From Ceratopteris richardii (lineage: Eukaryota > Streptophyta > Polypodiopsida > Polypodiales > Pteridaceae), in NCBI GenBank assembly GCA_020310875.1, contig CM035412.1, forward strand, positions 133,716,773 to 133,780,772: 64,000 bases of DNA, read 5' to 3'. The number at the start of each line of letters is the position of its first letter. The first letter of the stretch is position 1. The notes under the pieces were generated by a model. That model was not told where the DNA came from. It searched no databases and saw nothing but the letters and a program-made list of their open reading frames with translations. Below, piece after piece: positions 10,888-22,879 of this stretch. The position numbers and the translations under genes were made by a program.

Positions 10888-10960
10888 CATATGCCTTGTA
10901 TAAACATGTCAAAATTTCTATATATAACATATGCCTTGTATAAACATGTCAAAATTTCTA
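10855..10960. repeat. (TA)n run and 40-bp direct duplication
   Basis: A TA run spans about 10855-10886. Two identical 40-base units at 10881-10920 and 10921-10960 each begin tatataacatatgccttg. Identical copies point to a recent duplication, probably by slippage at the TA run. Confidence 0.9.
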
Positions 10961-11036
10961 AAATGAAAGATAGAAGCAAAATTTTGCCTGTCATTTGTCT
11001 TGAGCTTAAATTTAAAAATTTTGTTTTGGCTCATCC

Positions 11037-11162
11037 AAGCATTTTTCTTTAACAAGTAAGATTACCAAGCCATTTTCAAAGCATTTTTCTTTAACAAGTT
11101 AGATTACCAAGCCATTTTCAAAGCATTTTTCTTTAACAAGTCAGATTAGCAAGCCATTTACA
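11037..11162. repeat. 42-bp tandem repeat, three copies
   Basis: Units at 11037, 11079 and 11121 each begin aagcatttttctttaacaag and differ by a few bases. They lie about 400 bases before the start codon of the prenyltransferase gene. Confidence 0.9.
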
Positions 11163-11550
11163 ACATTATTCTAGATACTTTTGTATCGCCCTGTGTGAAT
11201 ACCAGTACAAAAAATTTTCAAATCTCTATTGTTCCGCCTGTAACAAGATGATTTTATCAATTTGTTCCGGAGCCCCGACCTTGTAGTCTTGATCCCGGGG
11301 GTTCCTCCTAGCCGGTTCATGGCAAAAGCCAGGAGGAGGGACTTGAACCGGTGGCTGTCACAGCTCCTCGACTGCTGTGTTTTAGAACATTGGTGTTAAA
11401 GACTGGCGAATTCAATGGTCTCGTTGTGTCTGCATAATCTCTCTCCGACAACAATCTTTCACTCATATTTAGTGTCTGCACAACTACAGATTCTCTGCTG
11501 TCTTCATAGAGAGAGAAGAAGGATACACAGGGAAGGACGGTGGCGGGGTA

Positions 11551-14500
11551 ATGGAGCAGAAGCTGCTACGAGGTCTTGGTGGCCCTGCCCATTTCCCTCT
11601 CGGGCAGCGTCTCCTCCACCAAAAGCATAATCTGGCCGACCTCTACGTTTGCCGCACTTCTGCTATCGCATCACCATTCACTGGTATATTCGCTATCGCC
11701 ACCATTCTTCTTTCCCCATGTTCATCTACATGAGCCGACATTCCATATCTTTCGACCTGTTTCCCCTTAGCAAATGCGAGGATTTTTATCGATTTTGAAA
11801 ATTTTACAGGTTTCGATCCCACCATGTCTCTCAAAATAAATAATTTCTCTCTTCCCTGGGGTTAGGTCACTTGTGATTCATCCGTAGAACTTCCTTCGTA
11901 CAACTTCCATTATGTTTGCGGGGATTCATGCCCACAGAAGCAACGATTCTATCCTTGTTGTATTGCGTAACACGTTGATTTTTTAGGCTTTTCACAGTGC
12001 ACTAGGGAAGGATTCATATTGTCAGCTTCCTCGCCTAATGCGCTGAAAACAGCACACTACCTTTCTCTCACATGCAGATACTAAGCTATGCTAAAACAAG
12101 CAATATATGCCGCTCTTCGGTGATTTAAAATGGTCCGTTTCTTTACTGTGAACATGATATGCTGCTATAAGTTTGAGCAGTACAGAAGATTAAGCTCTGC
12201 AACTGAAGTTTAGATAATCGATATTCTGTATTTCAACAGCATGATAGAAGGAGTCTTGTTACATTAGAATATGACAGTTTTAACTCGTTCGCTGATGCCC
12301 GTCTTTCCAGGATTATCATGCAAAACTATATTCAGGCATTGTAAACTTGATGCCAGACATGTGGAGGATGCGAGATGGAGCCCACGTGTTAACGCTACGC
12401 TGACATATGATGAGTCACTACACCATACAGATCAAACGACAGTGCCGGAACTTAAGGACACAGTCAATTTATCTACAAGCTTCACGTTGCCTAAATGGGT
12501 GGATCCTTTCTGTCGCTTCAGTAGACCTCATACAGTGGTTGGAACGGTAGGTACTATGAGCGTGAATAAAAAATAGTATAAGCAACTCAGATTTAGACAT
12601 GAAAGAGCGACTTGCTGAGGACGTACATTGCTCTCTATTCCTGTGAACAACTACTTTCGTTTAATTCGCACGACTGTTTACAACAGCGTTTCTTTTATTA
12701 AACGTCATAACACAAAACTCCTGTAAAAGAAACGCGACAAACGAATTTAATTGTCCTCGTAGGACCATGGATGCGTTCAGAGTTCGGAAAGCTGATGCTG
12801 AAAGTGTAGAAATGATTAAGATACTGTCAGTTTGTGAGCTCGCAAATCTTTTATGAAGTCAGAGAGATTAATACTGTTGGACTATAAATCAACGCTTCAA
12901 TTGTCTGTTTAGTAATGTTCTTCCATGTTATGCAGATTCTTGGTGTCATTTCTGTTTCCTTTGCAGCAATCCAAAGTCACCACGACATCTCCTTACGTTT
13001 CTTCGTAGGACTGGTGCAAGTAAGCCATAAACGAGAAGTTTCTCAAAAATTTGGAAGAATATCGATTCTTATGCGGCGCATCGTCTTTCAGGCACTTGTT
13101 CCGGCTGTTTTAATAAACATCTATGTAGTAGGCATAAACCAGGTTATCGACGTTGAGATTGATAAGGTTCGCATTTGCGCTGTGTTTTTATTTTACGATT
13201 TCCGTAAATATATTTGATCTTGATTATTACTATTATTTTTTGTATGCTTTCTGGCAAACAGGTTAACAAGCCCTACTTGCCTCTTGCCTCGGGTGAATTC
13301 TCGTTGAATACAGGCATTTCTTTGTCAATCCTTTGTGCAACTTTGGCACGTCCTTATACCTGTCTAAGATTATCTTATGAGTCTGCTGTTCCGGTTATGC
13401 ATTCTCATCTTGTGCTCAATGCGCGTTGCTTTGAACAGAGTTTCTGTTTAGGAGGCCTCGTAGGATCGAAGCCATTAATGTGTGCTCTCTTTCTTGCTTA
13501 CCTGATTGGCACGTGCTACTCTCTTGAGGTACACTTAAACCTTTCCAGTATCTTTGTAAATACGTAGCCGATAATTGGATGAATGGCATTAAGTAACCTT
13601 TGCGTTTCCTAGTTGCCGCTATTGCGATGGAAAAGATGGGGCGTTTCAGCGGCTATAAGTATTCTTTTTGTCCGGGCGATTGTGCTTCAAGTTTGCATTT
13701 TCTTGCACATGCAGGTAAATTCATGCAAAAGTTTTTTTTTACAGTATGGCTCGATTCGAATAAATTTGACAAGGCGTATAGGTTGGGCTAGCGAAATGAA
13801 ATATAGTTCAAAATGAGACTCCGTGTAACAGTAAAATCCTCAAGTGTGCTGTTTGTTATTTGGAACGACGGTCGATGGTTATCGGAATCTGATATTGACC
13901 CTTGAAAGATGGATGCCAACAACCTACGCGTTTCCTGGTTACACAGTCCAGTATAAGGTTGCCCGTAAAAGAGGAATTTACAGGTTTAACAGTGTTTTTC
14001 TGAAGGGAATATTGTATTTCCTTTTATTTTGTGTTCATGAAGATTTTAACGATTGAGATCCCACATCTTTATCGGGCCTCCAAATGTATCAGAAGACGAA
14101 CTTGAGCTTGAACTGTAGACCAACTGCCAGAGGCTCAAATGCGTTTACACTTAAATTACACTCTCTCAATAATCTTTGAATCAAATTAGTATATGCCTGT
14201 GAGCCTTCAGGATCCGTAAGGGTGCATTTATTTGCCCGTGGTACTTTTTTACTTTCTCTCAAGTGAAGAGATGCTTACCATGGCTATTTAACTCTGGTAA
14301 AGAACTACAGTGTTTTCACCTAGATACTAAGGCGTAGAGAGATTTACGTGTGGGCAGGAATAGAGAGAACAGATGAATGAGTTCAAGGTCTCAACGTACA
14401 CATTAAATCATAAGTTTTTGTGAAAATGCAGTCATCAGTATTCGGACGAATAGCGAGCTTGAACAAACCAGTCACATTTCTCATCAGCATCATGTGCATT

Positions 14501-15520
14501 TTCTCCTCGATTGTTGCTGTATTCAAGGTACTTTCTTTTTTTCTTTTGGGAGTTCGATCTTACGAGCTCTCTTTATAGGCTTGAAATTTGAAGGGAAAAA
14601 CTCTCTCACCCAGGGTACCTGCATTTTAATGCGTCTGTTTAGTCCACCTTTAAATTACATGTTTTTTTTCTAGGAAGTGAGGCTTTTGCAGAATCCGCGG
14701 GTGAACTATCTTTTTGTTTCACTTTTAGCTTTGGGAAGTATGGAGTTTCTGAGTCTTTCATTTGCGCACGCATTGACGTTTTTCGTAGTATTTGTGGATA
14801 GGCATATATGGCGAGCATGTTCACACGTGCATAAATTACTCTTGGGTAGTTCATTGGTGGTTTTGTATATTGGATCCACCTGCATATTGTTTGAGGAAAG
14901 CTTTTGCAAATTATATAGCCTTTCTTGTGTAAATTGAAAATTCAGGATATTCCTGACTTGGAAGGTGACAAGGTTCATGGCATTAATTCTTATGCTGTTC
15001 GACTAGGACCGAGGCCAGTAAGCATCTGCAAATGCTTTTCAACAACATCAATCCATTTGAAGTTCAACTGATGCATTCTTATTCTTCTACGCAGGTGTTT
15101 TGGTTTTGCATTTACGTTCTAACAGCAGCGTACGTAATAACAATCTTTGTGGGCCTTTCTTCAAAGTTTACATGGACTCGAATTTGTGCGGTATTGATAT
15201 GCTTCTCTGACTTTGTTGAGTTCCAAGTTTGCGTTTTCTAAGATTCGAACATTCAACTGCTCCCCTTTTAGGTATTCGGACATTGTATTGTAGTCAGTCT
15301 TTTGTGGCATTATGCCAACAAAGTTGATATAAAAGATAAAAGCTCCATCACTGATTTCTACATGTTTATTTGGAAGGTGCGGAAAATTGTGTTTGAGTTA
15401 TGCAAAAGAAAAACTGAATCTAATCTATGCTTCTGTCCACCTAATGGATACTTGTTTTGGCTCATTATGTGATAACAGTTGCTTTACACAGAGTTCTTCT
15501 TAGCTCAGTTTATAAGGTAA
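11551..15520 (+). CDS. HPT: Homogentisate prenyltransferase (phytyltransferase, VTE2-1/HPT type), 12 exons
   Basis: This plastid-membrane UbiA-family enzyme condenses homogentisate with phytyl diphosphate, the committed step of tocopherol synthesis. Exons: 11551-11683, 12311-12546, 12936-13019, 13092-13166, 13262-13345, 13439-13528, 13613-13714, 14432-14527, 14946-15017, 15095-15190, 15272-15376 and 15479-15520, giving 404 codons, close to the usual 390-400. Residues 1 to about 95 look like a transit peptide. RFSRPHTVVGT precedes the first Asp motif, N167-x3-D171-x3-D175. VNKPYLPLASGEFS (177-190) is an HPT hallmark. The second Asp-rich motif is KDIPDLEGDK (300-309), and FYMFIWK lies near the end. 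The first intron interrupts a codon; all later introns are phase 0. Every junction is GT-AG except intron 5 (13346-13438), which must begin GC to keep the frame and family length. The gene appears intact. The solanesyl (VTE2-2) enzyme is less likely, from the motifs. Confidence 0.93.
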
Positions 15521-16660
15521 GACTGCTTCACAGAAGAATCTGAATCCCAGGTTCAGGCTCATTATCACATCATAGTTCCATGGGCTCCAGCGTGTCAGGC
15601 AGAGGGAAATCGCTCAAGAAATCTGATGACAGATGAGAAGGGCCTTTTTTTTCTACCGGCTATTTTTGATTGGTTATTCTAGCTGAGATTCTACCCCCCC
15701 TCAGCAGTTATATTATAGAGATTTCGTTTCCCCTCGGGATATATTTCTTTCATTCAATATCATTGTTCTATGCCAGTGTAAGGTCATTCAAGAGACCTAG
15801 ATTTACTTCATTATTTGAAGCTATGGAAGCCCTTGTACAGTTTTTTATCATACTCGTAATCGTCTGCAATTGTTGGAAAGACATTTCTCATGAATTATAT
15901 CTCCCACATTTGATGAGCAAGACTAATCTACATATTCTCAGGAGAAATTCAGAACTCTTTTCTGTGAGATATGAGAGCATTTATGAAGAGAATATTTGGA
16001 TTTTTAAACCGGGAAATCTGCATGAGTTTCGTTGGAAAAATACTCACTTCATCTGAGAGATGTGCATATGGGTCGCTCACAATGTTTTTCTCATCGTTTA
16101 TCAATTTCATTTCTCCAGGCGTTCTTATATACAATCGACACTTCCAAGCATTAGCTCCGGCCAGTGGTTATATAAGGATCGAACCCCTTCTCCTTCAGTT
16201 CTTTCTGTCTCTCATTATGATGATTCATTGAAGTATATTATACGAATTTAACTGATTTAAAAGGTTTGTTACTAACTAATCCATCTCTTTACAGTTTTAG
16301 TTCCCCTTTTGACATAATGTGAAGGGCATAATACTATGGACCCCATCCCAAACAACCAGAGGAAGAACGCCAAGCACATATAAGCAACGAACAGAACCCG
16401 AAGGCTCGTTAAGGGTAGGAATGGGATAGGAACAGCCCTAAATTTGTTTGAGCTGAAGTTGACAAGGCCCTAAGGTCGAATGAGCAGATTGGTTTGAGCT
16501 GAAGTAGACCTTGCGGCAGTGAGCACAGTCTACTCGTGAAATAGTCGAACTAGAGTACCTGAAAGCAGATAATCGATTCTCGTAAGGGATGTGGTTTTAA
16601 CATCTCATCATAGCATTATGAGGTGTCGTCCAGCATGTGCAGCCCACAGGAGCTTAACTC
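15521..16660. other. 3' region of the prenyltransferase gene and intergenic DNA
   Basis: Nothing coding is recognised. The first few hundred bases presumably hold the 3' UTR. A stretch at 15670-16056 is open but matches nothing and is AT-rich. No element ends were found. Confidence 0.5.
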
Positions 16661-17356
16661 ATGAGCCTCCTAAGGAAGGATTTTCTCTTACCTCACGTGA
16701 AAGGATACAAGACCTCAAGGGAGACCTGGAATGCACTTTCTACCTTCTTCTCTTCAAATACTAGAGCAAGGAAGAACCAGCTATGGATGGAATTTACTAC
16801 CTTGAAGAAAAGCTCCAAGCAAAGTGTGACTGATTATGTCACCAAGATGAAGGAGATCTCCGATCAATTAGGTAACATTGGAGAGGTGACTGAAGAAGAG
16901 AAATCATAAGGCAAATCATGAAGGAAAGCAAGGCAGGGGAAGACCCCAAACATCTTAATCTTGCAACATATGTGGTTACTCTAATCACACTACGATCAAA
17001 CAGAGGCATATACAATGGAGGATACAACAACAATAACAACTATCACAACAACAATAACAACTATCAAAGCGGATATAGAGGAAGGAAGGATTACAACTAC
17101 ACTGAGGACCAAAGTCAAGAAGACTCACTTCTTCTCATGAACCTATCATTGAAGCAAGGTAAGGATGATGATCATGTTTTTTACATTGACTCAGGATGCT
17201 CCAATCATGTATCAGGGAATGTAGCATTGCTCTGAGACTTAGAAAATCCCAGGAGCAAACATGAAGTGTAGATAGGTGATGATACAAGGCACTTAGTAGA
17301 AAAGATAGATAATGTCAAAACATCACATGGAAATATGAATCTTCTAAGCAAGGTAT
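16661..17356 (+). pseudogene. Copia gag-protease fragment, same family as Copia C
   Basis: The piece starts mid-gag (DFLLPHVKGYKTSRETWNAL) and continues through SSNTRARKNQLWMEF, an Asn-rich tract, and the protease motif FYIDSGCSNHVSGN. It stops just after NLLSKVLP. It aligns along its length with the gag and protease of Copia C (44477-45081 and 62514 onward). Both ends are abrupt, no LTR is present, and internal stops and frame changes (for example after EEEKS near 16909) break it. Confidence 0.85.
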
Positions 17357-18032
17357 TGCCATTTGAGACTTGCTTTCTTGGAATCTATGGTTAGTCCTAT
17401 ATAACTGATCATGATTGTCTAGTGCACCATATCAATTTTGGAAAACATAATTTGTGACACATATAACTTGAACCATATTTTCTTATGTGGTTGGGTGAAC
17501 CGATCTTGACCTTGAAATGTGAACTATTGCATGTGCAATCAAAGTGGTATACATGAGTTTGGCATCATGACCAACATCTATGATAACTTCATAATTCCCT
17601 CCCTTTCATCTCGCCAGGCACTTGGGCCTCTTTATAAATTGGGGATGTACGTCCTTGACATATTAAGTTCCTCTCTTACTAACTTATGAGTCAATCTAAA
17701 TTTTTAATGCACATTGCACAAATAATCATTGTCATTCTAAAATTTAAATTCACATTGCATATGTGACATGCCACATTCAATCAATTGAGTCTTAAAGATT
17801 CAAGTCATGACTCATCAAGATTCAAGTCTAGACTCCATCAAGATTCAAGATTCAAAGCATGGAAAATACAAAGAATTATGGCAAGTCAATGAGTCACACA
17901 ACATATATAAAATATGTCTAAAATTCAACTCGCGACTGTGACACTATCATGAGTCATAAATGATACATCATACCACTAAATAGTCAAACAATAAACTATC
18001 AATCATACAACATCATAAATCATGATCAATCA
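17357..18032. other. No gene seen
   Basis: AT-rich sequence with repeated TCAAGATTCAAG and ATCATAAATCAT-like words around 17790-18030. No coding sequence or element ends are recognised. Confidence 0.4.
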
Positions 18033-18490
18033 TCAATCCTCAAAATCTTGTGAGTCATTATCATCATCATCATCATCATCATCATGTGGTGCACAACTAG
18101 TAGATTCCTCCATCCGACTAGTAGATGGGCCTAGTATAGTATGTGCACTATGACTAGCACAATTCCGAGATGCCCTCCTATCATGTTGTGTTGCATTCAA
18201 CTCTTGATAAAGCATATCATATAGATCAAGGTCCTTTGCTGGAATGGTAGGCATAAGATGGACCCTCTCAATGTCAAGGTCATCGATGGTTACTTATCGC
18301 ACTTCTGTTGAGTAGTCACCATGCTTCAATAAACGCAAGTTGACGTGGCAATATACAAGCCGCTCCAATTGTAGTGTAGATAGCCTATTCCGCTTCTTTG
18401 TGTGGAAGAGGGCCCATGTACTCTAGTTCCTTTCATAGGGATTGGCACCAGAGTCGTGTGAAAGTATGTGAATGGCTAATTGTCTCTACA
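18033..18490 (-). pseudogene. hAT-family transposase C-terminal relic
   Basis: Reading 18490 to 18300 on the minus strand gives ILSHDSGANPYERN, a TAG stop where hAT proteins normally have Trp (ERNW), then STWALFHTKKRNRLS and LERLVYCHVNLRL. This is the conserved C-terminal dimerisation region of plant hAT transposases. The frame closes with TAA just after STEVR. A second open stretch, 18254-18033, has an acidic Asp-run tail encoded by an ATC repeat and may be the original C-terminus in another frame. No terminal repeats were found. Confidence 0.75.
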
Positions 18491-19692
18491 TAATAAAAGA
18501 GAAAAAAGAGAAATATTAAATCAATTCAAGACTTCATTAAAATAGAGAAATGAGTTATTTGTTAAAACTTAATACTAAATAATGAGTAATAGAGTATGAA
18601 TTCATGACTTAATAGCTCAGGCGTACCAACAACGTATCTCTCCCACCATGTCACATGCATCAATTGCATGCTTCATATTGCAGTGATGTTTGATGTTTTC
18701 ACTTTGAGTGGTTGCTAGTGATAAGATCTACTGAGACAAGGAAATCATATTAATTTTGATAAAAAAATTGATCATAGTATGGCAAGACCTTGGTACCTTT
18801 CCAATATTGAGATTCATTCCCAATGTAGCGTATGTTTTCTATAAGTGCAATCTTAGTTGATGTGCAAAATGCTTATCTCTAGACCACCTGTATGTGTACT
18901 TGGGATTATGCATGAGCCTAATATTCTTTTTGGTGATCTATGTGTTTTTTATAGTGTGTATGTTGAGTGTATTATTACAAGGTTGTTTTTGAGTACGAGG
19001 TTTCCTTATGGGATTACATTGTGATTTGAGGGATTTGTACAATCCATTAGAGGGGAGTAGAGAGATGACTATGGATAATTGGTCAGAGTGCCATTTAGGA
19101 ATCCATTTCCAAACTATTCTAGGTGAGTGAGTAAAAAGTTTCACTAGCTTTACAACTTTAGGTTGATGGGGATGATGAACATAAAAAGGCATGCAAATTC
19201 ATATGGGGATTAATCAAGGAGGAGACATGTGGACCTTTAAGAAACGAAAAGGCACCCATGCAAATGAAGCATTAGGGCATGCCATCCTTGACTGCTTAGG
19301 AATCCAAATTTATCGAATTACTTATTGTTGATGTGCTTCTTTCTAATCAGTGTATCGTCTCTTGCATGTTTGGTCCTTTTGGGGTGTCAACAATGGTTTC
19401 GGTGGAACAATCCATTTTTCACTTCTCTTTACACAAACCTCCTTCATGCTTGGTATTTCTTGATTTATTTGCTTGTTTTCTCGTAGTGTTGTAGGAGGTC
19501 ATTGTTTCATATGGTTATTTTATGGTTGTAGCTTCCTCTAATGTGGCTTTGTTTTCATCCTCAGACTTTCTTTTGGAATAGAAGGAGGCTCCAACTCTTG
19601 CATGACTTGTCGATTATGAGATGAGGCATTTTGCACAATAGACTAAAGGGGAACATGCAGAGTTTGTGGACTTAGAACTAGAGGATTCATGG
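18491..19692. other. No gene seen
   Basis: AT-rich sequence without recognisable coding motifs. It may contain more of the hAT relic, since an AG-type acceptor lies at the upstream edge of the conserved segment, but I could not extend the homology. Confidence 0.4.
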
Positions 19693-19921
19693 TGTTGGAG
19701 TTTGAGGTCTACAGAAGCATGCGATCAACACAAGGAGGAAGAAGAAGCTTGGAGCACAATACACAATAGTGAATGTATTACCACTAGAATGTACAAAGAT
19801 AAGTAACCCGTTAGGGTTATAGGCATATGTACAAGCCGAGGGAAAAAACCTCCTAAAGAGGCAAAAAGTGCCCCAATGGTCCTAGAGTGTTCACACATAT
19901 TACTACCGGAATATATCAACA
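19693..19921 (-). repeat. 3' LTR of Copia E (229 bp) with adjoining polypurine tract
   Basis: The LTR begins TGTTGGAG and ends TATATCAACA on the plus strand. The next bases, AATCCCCCATGGGAGTG (19922-19938), read as a purine-rich primer on the minus strand. The partner LTR is outside the window. Confidence 0.75.
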
Positions 19922-19994
19922 AATCCCCCATGGGAGTGATCTAGTGAATGAGGAGCTCACACTCATGTGTAAGGAAGTTCCAAGCTATGTGGAA

Positions 19995-22082
19995 TCAATC
20001 TACAAAAGGAACTAAGCTCAAAGCTTTGCAGAAAGCTTCAAACTTCTCCCTAGGCAGAGCTTTTGTGAAAAGGTCTTCAATGTTCTCTTGTGTGGGCACA
20101 TATGCCAAATTGATTTCTCTAGAAGAGAACCTCTCCATGACATAATGATAGTGCACTTCAATGTTCTTGGTGTGAGCATGGAATAGAGGGTTCCTTGCAA
20201 ATCTCAATGCATTGTGAATGTAAGTGAAGATGGTGGTGGTAGAAGATTGACCAACACCCAAACCAGCCATAAGGCATCTAAGCCATGCACACTCAACAAT
20301 CACTATGAAAGCTATCCTATACTCAACCTCATAACTAGAAGTGGCCACCCTAAGCTTCTTCTTGCTGAACCAAGGTATGCATGAGCTACAAAGCATGAAG
20401 AAAAAACCACTGGTGGACACACGTGTCATAGCAACCAGACTAGTTAGAGTTAGAAAAAGCATGTACATCTGGCAGTAGTGATCCCCCCTTGGGATAAAAC
20501 AATCCAAGTAGTCAGGTCCCAGGAAAGATGCGTTTAACCATCGGCCAATACTTGACACTTGGGCTATGCATAAACCTGTTCATCTATGAAACCACAAACT
20601 GAATAGCTCGCTGAGATCAACCATCCAATAGCCTATTGATAGAGAACAACATCAAATGCATCTCTAGCATCATGAAGACTCAATCTTAAACTTGTGTCCA
20701 TAAGAGTGGCAATAGGTTTGCAGTCTTCAAGGCCAAAATGCTGCAATAATGTGTCAACAAAGCTATTTTGCCATCAACTTGCATAAACTGAATGCCGTGA
20801 TAATGATGCAAATGCCTCAAATCTGACATCTCAAATGAGGCATGTAGATCAGACTTAAAATCATCAATATGCTTCTCATGAGGACCAATGACCAACATGT
20901 CATCAACATACACAACAAGGATCAGAAGCGCATCATTTACACGCTTAACATATAAGGTGCTCTCAGTTGGACTATTCTTAAAACCATGTGCAATCAACTA
21001 GGCATGTCTCTTTTCATACGAAGCACGTGGTGCTTGCTTCAAACCATATAATACCTTTTTCAATGTGCACACTTTGTTTTCATGCCCTTTGTGCACAAAG
21101 CCACGAGGCTGAAAAACATAGATTTCTTCATGTAAGTCACCATTCAGAAATGTAGTTCTAATGTCCAGCTAATGTACATTCCAACCATGATTAGCTAGAA
21201 GTGCTGAAATGCTACGAACAGTAGTCATTTGACATGTAGGAGAAAAGGTCTCATCAAAATCAATGTTTCTTTCTTGAGCATAGCCCTTTGCAACACGCCT
21301 AGCCTTATACTTGTCAATTGTTCCATCATGCTTGCATTTCAGCTTGTATACCCACTTAGTGCCAATGGCCTTCTTGTTGGGAGGCAAATAACATATAGGC
21401 GAGGTACCATTTTTCATAATAGAATCATATTATGATTGCATAGTAGCCATCAAATTTTCAAAATTTTGTGCTTCATCAAACAAAATAGACTCATTCTCAT
21501 TACAAAGACTAGAGGCAGCCATAGCATAGCAATCTGATGTAGAAGAAGCATTATGAGAGCCTAACTGAGTATGATATGGCAAAGGTGCATCTAATATGCT
21601 ACCTCATAAAGTCTGCACCAGCCATTTAGGCATTGTTTTTGCCTCCTCTATATTAGTTCTCTCATCAACAAGTCAATCATGTACATCTGCATCAGAAATG
21701 GAATGCTCTACATCATCACACGAAACCTATAAAGGTTGAAAAGTTGCCTCATTTGAACCAGCACTAGACTTTCCACCTATAAAACGAGGTAGAAAAGTGT
21801 CATACATGACTTTGGAGCTAACAGATGTCTCCTTAGTACATGAAAGTAATGGCTAAATAGCATCTTCCACAAAAAGAACATCACAACTAACCAAAATGCA
21901 TTTAGTCTATGGATGATACAAATGATAGCCTTTGGTTTCAGAATTGTATCCAACAAAAGTACATTTAACTAATTTGTCATCTAATTTCTTGCATTGTTGT
22001 TCAGGCACTAATGCATATGCTAGACAACAAAAACATGTAGGTGAGCAACACATGGTTTGCAACCATGCACAACTCATATGGA
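19995..22082 (-). pseudogene. Copia E RNase H, reverse transcriptase and integrase C-terminus
   Basis: The minus strand reads, from the right, an integrase C-terminus (FCCLAYALVPEQQ, KCTFVGYNSETKGYHLYHP), a reverse transcriptase start (NKKAIGTKWVYKLKCKHDG, YKARRVAKGYAQE), the catalytic YVDDMLVIG (about 20900) and RNase H (STSGFFFMLCSSCIPWFSKK, YVPTQENIEDLFTKAL). Stops and frameshifts separate the blocks, so no complete polyprotein is possible. Confidence 0.88.
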
Positions 22083-22305
22083 CACTACAACATATCAACT
22101 GAATACTGACGGTCAGTGTACCGACGTGCAGCTGTCGGTGTCGGTATACCCCTCGGGAAATTTGGGAAAGCTGCATTGCCTCGGAATCATAGCCGTGTGC
22201 GTCGGTTCGGAATGACAGCGCCGGTATAAGCGTCGGTATATGCGTCGGTACTTACCGGCGCATATACCGACGCATATACCGACACATATACCGACGCTCC
22301 CTTTT
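22083..22305. repeat. Left terminal repeat and subterminal repeats of CACTA-2
   Basis: After the terminal repeat come about a dozen copies of a GTCGGTAT core (for example GCGTCGGTATATGCGTCGG), first in one orientation and then, from about 22250, as ATACCGACGC. Units retain CpG far better than in CACTA-1. These are probably transposase-binding sites. Confidence 0.85.
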
Positions 22306-22396
22306 TAACTGGGCCCGAACCCGAAATTCATCATTTTCGAATGTAGAACTCCCTTCGAGCTCGCGCGCGCCAACAGCAGAGCATAACTCTGTTTGT

Positions 22397-22878
22397 TACC
22401 TCTCTCTCTCTCTCCCTCTCTCCCTCCCTTCCCTCTCTCTCTCTCTCTCCCTCCCTTCCCTCTCTCTCTCTCTCCCTCTCTCTCTCTCCCTCCCTCTCTC
22501 TCACTACCTCTCTCTCTCTCTCTCCCTCTCTCTCTCTCACTCTCTCCTCCTCTCTCTCCCTCTTTCTCTCTCCCTCTCTCTCTCTCTCTCTTTATACATA
22601 CCTCTATTTTTGTAGATCTGAAGTTTTGGTTTTACTAATATGTTCTTTGTTTGATTTTGCAGGAGAATTTCGCATCAAAGCTTTGGAAATTCGACGAAGA
22701 AGCACTTCAAGTGGAATACCTGCACATACATCAATGTAAGTAAAACATATATCACTTTATATTTTTGTATATTTTTATCTTTCTTTATATTTTTGTTTTC
22801 TAATATCTTCTCTTTATTTTTGTTTGAGAGAGAGAGAGAGAGCGAGAGAGAGAGAGAGAGCGAGAGAGAGAGAGAGAG
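22397..22878. repeat. CT-rich and GA microsatellites around a short leader exon in CACTA-2
   Basis: A CT-rich tract spans 22397-22592 and a GA tract 22825-22878. Between them a TTGCAG acceptor-like site at about 22662 is followed by some 75 bases and a GTAAGT donor at 22735, so a small 5' exon of the element gene is possible. No recognised protein is encoded there. Confidence 0.6.
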
Positions 22879-22879
22879 G

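Larger units (their letters stand above)
10263..11550. other. AT-rich region upstream of the prenyltransferase gene
   Basis: No coding sequence is recognised. The stretch probably includes the promoter and 5' UTR of the downstream gene, but no TATA box can be picked with confidence. It holds a TA run, two sets of tandem repeats (listed separately), several copies of a TTTGCCTGTCAT motif in both orientations at 10760-11000, and a GC-richer inverted repeat at 11290-11345 (CCTCCTAGCC against GGAGGAGG). Confidence 0.5.

Noticed and set aside
11270..11345. tRNA gene or SINE promoter near the prenyltransferase gene
   Set aside because: GGTTC-like and GATCAAG-like words occur, but no cloverleaf or correctly spaced A and B boxes can be drawn.
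15670..16056. A 128-codon frame downstream of the prenyltransferase gene
   Set aside because: No motif, AT-rich and hydrophobic by composition; more likely 3' UTR or intergenic sequence.
22331..22638. Open frames with Arg-Glu or Leu-Ser repeats
   Set aside because: Products of the CT/GA microsatellite in CACTA-2.
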